Source of the DNA: an uncultured Desulfurobacterium sp.
GTDB lineage: Bacteria; Aquificota; Aquificia; Desulfurobacteriales; Desulfurobacteriaceae
Direction: 5' to 3'
Assembly (NCBI GenBank): GCA_913055135.1
Contig: CAJXJV010000051.1
Span: 1 to 8,327, forward strand
Length of the DNA: 8,327 bases
A model generated the notes under the pieces. The model was not told the DNA's origin. It made no database searches and was given only the letters and a program-made list of their open reading frames with translations. The number at the start of each line of letters is the position of its first letter. Position 1 is the first letter of the stretch. Positions 5,912 through 8,327 of this stretch are shown here, in pieces. The position numbers and the translations under genes were made by a program.

Positions 5912-8014
5912 ATGAAATCAAGAATAATTTTCATTGTCCCTGCTCTTCTCTTTTCCATTCCTGCCCATGCAGAAAGTCCTACTACAGACTTTAAATTTCA
6001 AGGAGAGACAGGATTTATCACTGGTAACTTTAAGGGGAATTATAGAAGAGAATCGGGATACGAAAAATGGAGCGGGAGAAAAAGTAGTCCAGTTTACAAG
6101 CTGGATATAGAAAACCTCTTTACCGTAAAAAACACCGCAAGATTTAAACTTTCTATAACCTCTGGAAGCACGAAATCTCCCTACATTTCCTTCTTTTCTT
6201 CAGAAGAGGATAAACTGTTTAGTGGCGGTATTAAAACTTTTAATGTGAGAGAGCTCTACTTTGAAAAGCAGCACTTTATTCTGGAGAAGCTAACCTTAAC
6301 CGCTGGAAAGCAGCAGTTTAGCTTTTCTCCGCTGCTCTATGACTATCTCTGGGGTGGAAAGTTTACATACAAATTGAACAACTCTCTATCATTTACGTGG
6401 AACCAGATTGCAGGGTATGAAGGAAATTACCTTCTATTTAACAGTGAGGAAGAGGACGACATAGATGTTTTTGGTCCCTCCTTTGAGCTAAAGAAAGACT
6501 CCTACACATTTAACCTTTCCGCTTTAAGAATTTCTGACGCAATGGGAAATAGTAGTGGTATAAACAAAAATGCCGTTTTAGGAACATTATCCTATCAATT
6601 AAATGAAAATCTTTCTTTTTTCCTTTCTGGAGCTCTTGAAAATGGCAATCCTGCCATATATGCCAGACTCGACTACGATAATTTTTCACTTTCTGGGGGT
6701 TACAGCGATAAGGACTTTACCTCTTACGGCTTTGGAGAAGGGTTAAGAAAGATTGGTCTTTTATACAGACCTTCCTTTTCTGATGTTCAATTTCTAAAAG
6801 CTTCTTACGGTTTTTCACTTAACCGGTTTAATTTTAAAGTTTATGGGCTTCACTTAGAAAACTCAAACGGTAAACTGATAGGTAACGAATTGGGAGGAGA
6901 GGTTGATTATCCTCTCTTTAATGGCTCTCTGTTTCTCCAGACTGCTATTGGAAAGAGTGGAGCGTATCTCTTCTACGGTGGCTATAGGTGGGGCATTTCG
7001 TCTCCTCTCAGATATAACAGTAACAGCTTTAATGTAGAAGTCAAAAATTACTTTAACATCCTTGGTGAATACGAAAACTTTTCTAAAAGGTTTTATCGAC
7101 CCCAGAACGGTTATGAGGGATGGGAAGGAGCAAGACACATTGGATTCTGGCACTCAACTTACAAGCTAACTCTGGAATCCGACAGCTTGAAACTAAAAAT
7201 CTCAACAGGAAAAGACTCAAAGGTTGACTACGTTGTCTGGGGAAATACAGCAGACAATTTCAGGTACAGCAAGAACCATGAAAAGCTGTGGCACTTTGAG
7301 GAAGTAAGTTATAGCGGGGAAAATCTAACTCTTGGTCTTCAGAACTTAACAATCTTAGGTTTTGTTTCTGAAAACCTGACCGGGATTTCTTTTAGCAGAA
7401 TAGTTTCTGGAGGCTATTTCTTCGAGCAGCACGGAGAAACTTTAAAAGGAAGCTCAAAGTTTCACTACCTCTACCTGGCAGTTCCTTATAAGGATTTTGT
7501 GTTCTCTTACCTTTATAGAACCAACAGAAACGAATTTAACTCAATCTACTCTTTTGGTTATACGGGCAAAAATGTGAAATTCAGTTATTTGAGAGAGTAT
7601 GGAACAGAAACCGACAACAGCTGGGGAAGTTTTATTTCAGGGAAATTTAATATTTATAGACTAAGGTTTTATGGACTTTATAGAGTTTATTCAAAAACCT
7701 TCCGCACTTTTGGTCTAAGAGAGTACCATAGGGACGATGGCTACATCTATAGACCTGGGGAAAGTGATGTCCGATTTGCCAAACTGACTATCTCGAGAGA
7801 ATTAAAAACAGGACTGAAACGAATCGATAGGCTAAAACCGGAAATTAAGCTTCTCTACGATAGACTTTCGCGGTTTTCTGGTAGTTATGTAGGTGAAGAA
7901 GGAGGAATTATCATATCGTTAAAACCTGGAAAATTCTGTAAGCTTTCTCTGGTCGGAACAGTAGGGAATAATAACTCTTATTACGAAGGCTTAAGATTTG
8001 ACCTGGAGTGGTAG
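5912..8014 (+). CDS. Large outer-membrane beta-barrel protein with two related halves, unrecognised family
   Basis: A 700-residue exported protein. Residues 1-20 form a signal peptide: K2/R4, a hydrophobic core, and an AHA-E cleavage site after A20. The mature part is dominated by alternating polar/aromatic strands separated by short turns and Asn/Gly/Ser-rich loops. It ends FDLEW, with a C-terminal aromatic residue as the BAM machinery recognises in outer-membrane barrels. The protein looks internally duplicated: GYEKWSG (49-55) recurs as GYEGWEG (400-406), an offset of 351. Both are followed by a YKL...E...LKxxIS/T-G strand pair and then by an LTL...G strand (127-138; 472-484). The unit boundary is near 372. 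An acidic loop (EEEDDID, 179-185) may be surface-exposed. The LTLTAGKQQFSF segment faintly recalls alginate-export-type (AlgE-like) porins, but I would not name a substrate. It is transcribed alone, divergently from the operon, and its 3' end overlaps the convergent gene by 34 bases. Confidence 0.82.
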   Translation: MKSRIIFIVPALLFSIPAHAESPTTDFKFQGETGFITGNFKGNYRRESGYEKWSGRKSSPVYKLDIENLFTVKNTARFKLSITSGSTKSPYISFFSSEEDKLFSGGIKTFNVRELYFEKQHFILEKLTLTAGKQQFSFSPLLYDYLWGGKFTYKLNNSLSFTWNQIAGYEGNYLLFNSEEEDDIDVFGPSFELKKDSYTFNLSALRISDAMGNSSGINKNAVLGTLSYQLNENLSFFLSGALENGNPAIYARLDYDNFSLSGGYSDKDFTSYGFGEGLRKIGLLYRPSFSDVQFLKASYGFSLNRFNFKVYGLHLENSNGKLIGNELGGEVDYPLFNGSLFLQTAIGKSGAYLFYGGYRWGISSPLRYNSNSFNVEVKNYFNILGEYENFSKRFYRPQNGYEGWEGARHIGFWHSTYKLTLESDSLKLKISTGKDSKVDYVVWGNTADNFRYSKNHEKLWHFEEVSYSGENLTLGLQNLTILGFVSENLTGISFSRIVSGGYFFEQHGETLKGSSKFHYLYLAVPYKDFVFSYLYRTNRNEFNSIYSFGYTGKNVKFSYLREYGTETDNSWGSFISGKFNIYRLRFYGLYRVYSKTFRTFGLREYHRDDGYIYRPGESDVRFAKLTISRELKTGLKRIDRLKPEIKLLYDRLSRFSGSYVGEEGGIIISLKPGKFCKLSLVGTVGNNNSYYEGLRFDLEW
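6058..7390 (+). repeat. Diverged internal duplication within the barrel gene (protein-level)
   Basis: The span runs from the start of the recognisable segment in copy 1 (protein residues about 49-139, bases about 6056-6328) to its end in copy 2 (residues about 400-490, bases about 7109-7381). Anchors shared by the copies are GYExWxG, a YKL/KL strand, a LKxxIS strand ending in Gly, and an LTL...G hairpin. The similarity is visible only in the protein, so the duplication is old. The alignment was made by eye. Confidence 0.45.
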
Positions 8015-8319
8015 TCGTCCCCCTCGTCTATAATAACAGACTCAGCATCTGGTTTTTCAGAGACGAGTTCTAAGAACATTTTGCACAACTTACTCAGTTC
8101 CTCTTTCTTTTCAGGATTAACCTCAGAAGAAGAGGTATGTTCTTCCCCTTCTTCGGACTTTAAATAATTCATCATTCTCACTTCCTGCAGAAGTTCTTTC
8201 ATGAGATTTCTGGTTTCCTCTATGCTCCTGTAAATCATCAAGAGAAAAACAGGAACAAAGAAAGCCAGCACAACTATTGCAACTGAAACAATTCCAACGA
8301 GGAACAGGAAAATATCCAA
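7981..8319 (-). CDS. Small single-pass membrane protein, unrecognised; start at or just beyond the right edge
   Basis: The first complete in-frame start is TTG at 8319, giving 112 residues. The frame stays open upstream through GAA and AAT to a final partial codon ending TG at 8327-8326. If the next base outside the window is A, the start becomes ATG and the protein begins M-N-E-L-D-I, which I think more likely than TTG. The protein has one hydrophobic membrane segment (about 4-29), then a charged helix with coiled-coil character (about 30-55, EETRNLMKELLQEVRMM). A hydrophilic acidic Ser/Glu-rich linker follows, then a helix (about 70-88) and an acidic tail ending near DEGDD. No known domain is recognised. 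The 3' end overlaps the barrel gene antisense by 34 bases. Membrane-anchor architecture and codon style support a real gene, but function is unknown. Confidence 0.65.
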   Translation of the reverse strand: MDIFLFLVGIVSVAIVVLAFFVPVFLLMIYRSIEETRNLMKELLQEVRMMNYLKSEEGEEHTSSSEVNPEKKEELSKLCKMFLELVSEKPDAESVIIDEGDDYHSRSNLKPS

Positions 8320-8327
8320 TTCATTCA

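Noticed and set aside
6863..7153. Minus-strand open frame of 96 codons inside the barrel gene
   Set aside because: It is antisense to continuous beta-strand coding sequence and has no recognisable domain.
1..8327. tRNA, rRNA, CRISPR array, insertion sequence or prophage
   Set aside because: Nearly every base is accounted for by protein-coding genes, and I see no direct repeats with spacers, transposase motifs, terminal inverted repeats or tRNA-like cloverleaf sequence.

Overview
The window reads as a compact, AT-leaning chromosomal segment from a Gram-negative thermophile. Lys, Glu, Ile and AGA-coded Arg are heavily used, and intergenic space is almost absent: genes overlap by 4-34 bases or sit 18-59 bases apart. 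An outer-membrane beta-barrel protein with a signal peptide and C-terminal aromatic residue indicates a diderm. My best guess is Aquificota, perhaps Desulfurobacteriaceae-like; this is an inference from style and gene content, not from a marker gene. There are no RNA genes, mobile elements, CRISPR arrays or long non-coding stretches.

Bases 1-5852 hold six genes on the minus strand, transcribed right to left as one apparent operon. In order they are a TIM-barrel protein of the sugar-phosphate isomerase/AP-endonuclease-2 type (5852-5094), peptide deformylase def (5101-4568), bifunctional NAD(P)H-hydrate epimerase/dehydratase nnr (4549-2936), an NtrY-like membrane histidine kinase (2943-994, GTG start), a flavodoxin-fold iron-sulfur flavoprotein (958-374), and a DUF72/YecE-type protein (377 to beyond the left edge). 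Junctions are -8, +18, -8, +35 and -4 bases, so translation is probably coupled at three of them.

A 59-base divergent spacer (5853-5911) separates this operon from a plus-strand gene (5912-8014). That gene encodes a 700-residue outer-membrane beta-barrel protein of unrecognised family, whose two halves look like diverged copies of one about 340-residue unit. Its 3' end overlaps tail-to-tail, by 34 bases, a small minus-strand gene (8319 or slightly upstream to 7981) for a single-pass membrane protein with an acidic cytoplasmic-type tail.

The operon mixes housekeeping functions (N-formyl removal from new proteins, repair of hydrated NAD(P)H) with a sensor kinase and a redox flavoprotein. No response regulator is encoded here. 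A shared theme of redox or metabolite-damage upkeep is possible, but co-transcription of unrelated genes is common in such compact genomes. The points most worth a second look are the internally duplicated barrel protein, the orphan kinase inside the nnr-flavoprotein cluster, and the Cys cluster of the flavoprotein.
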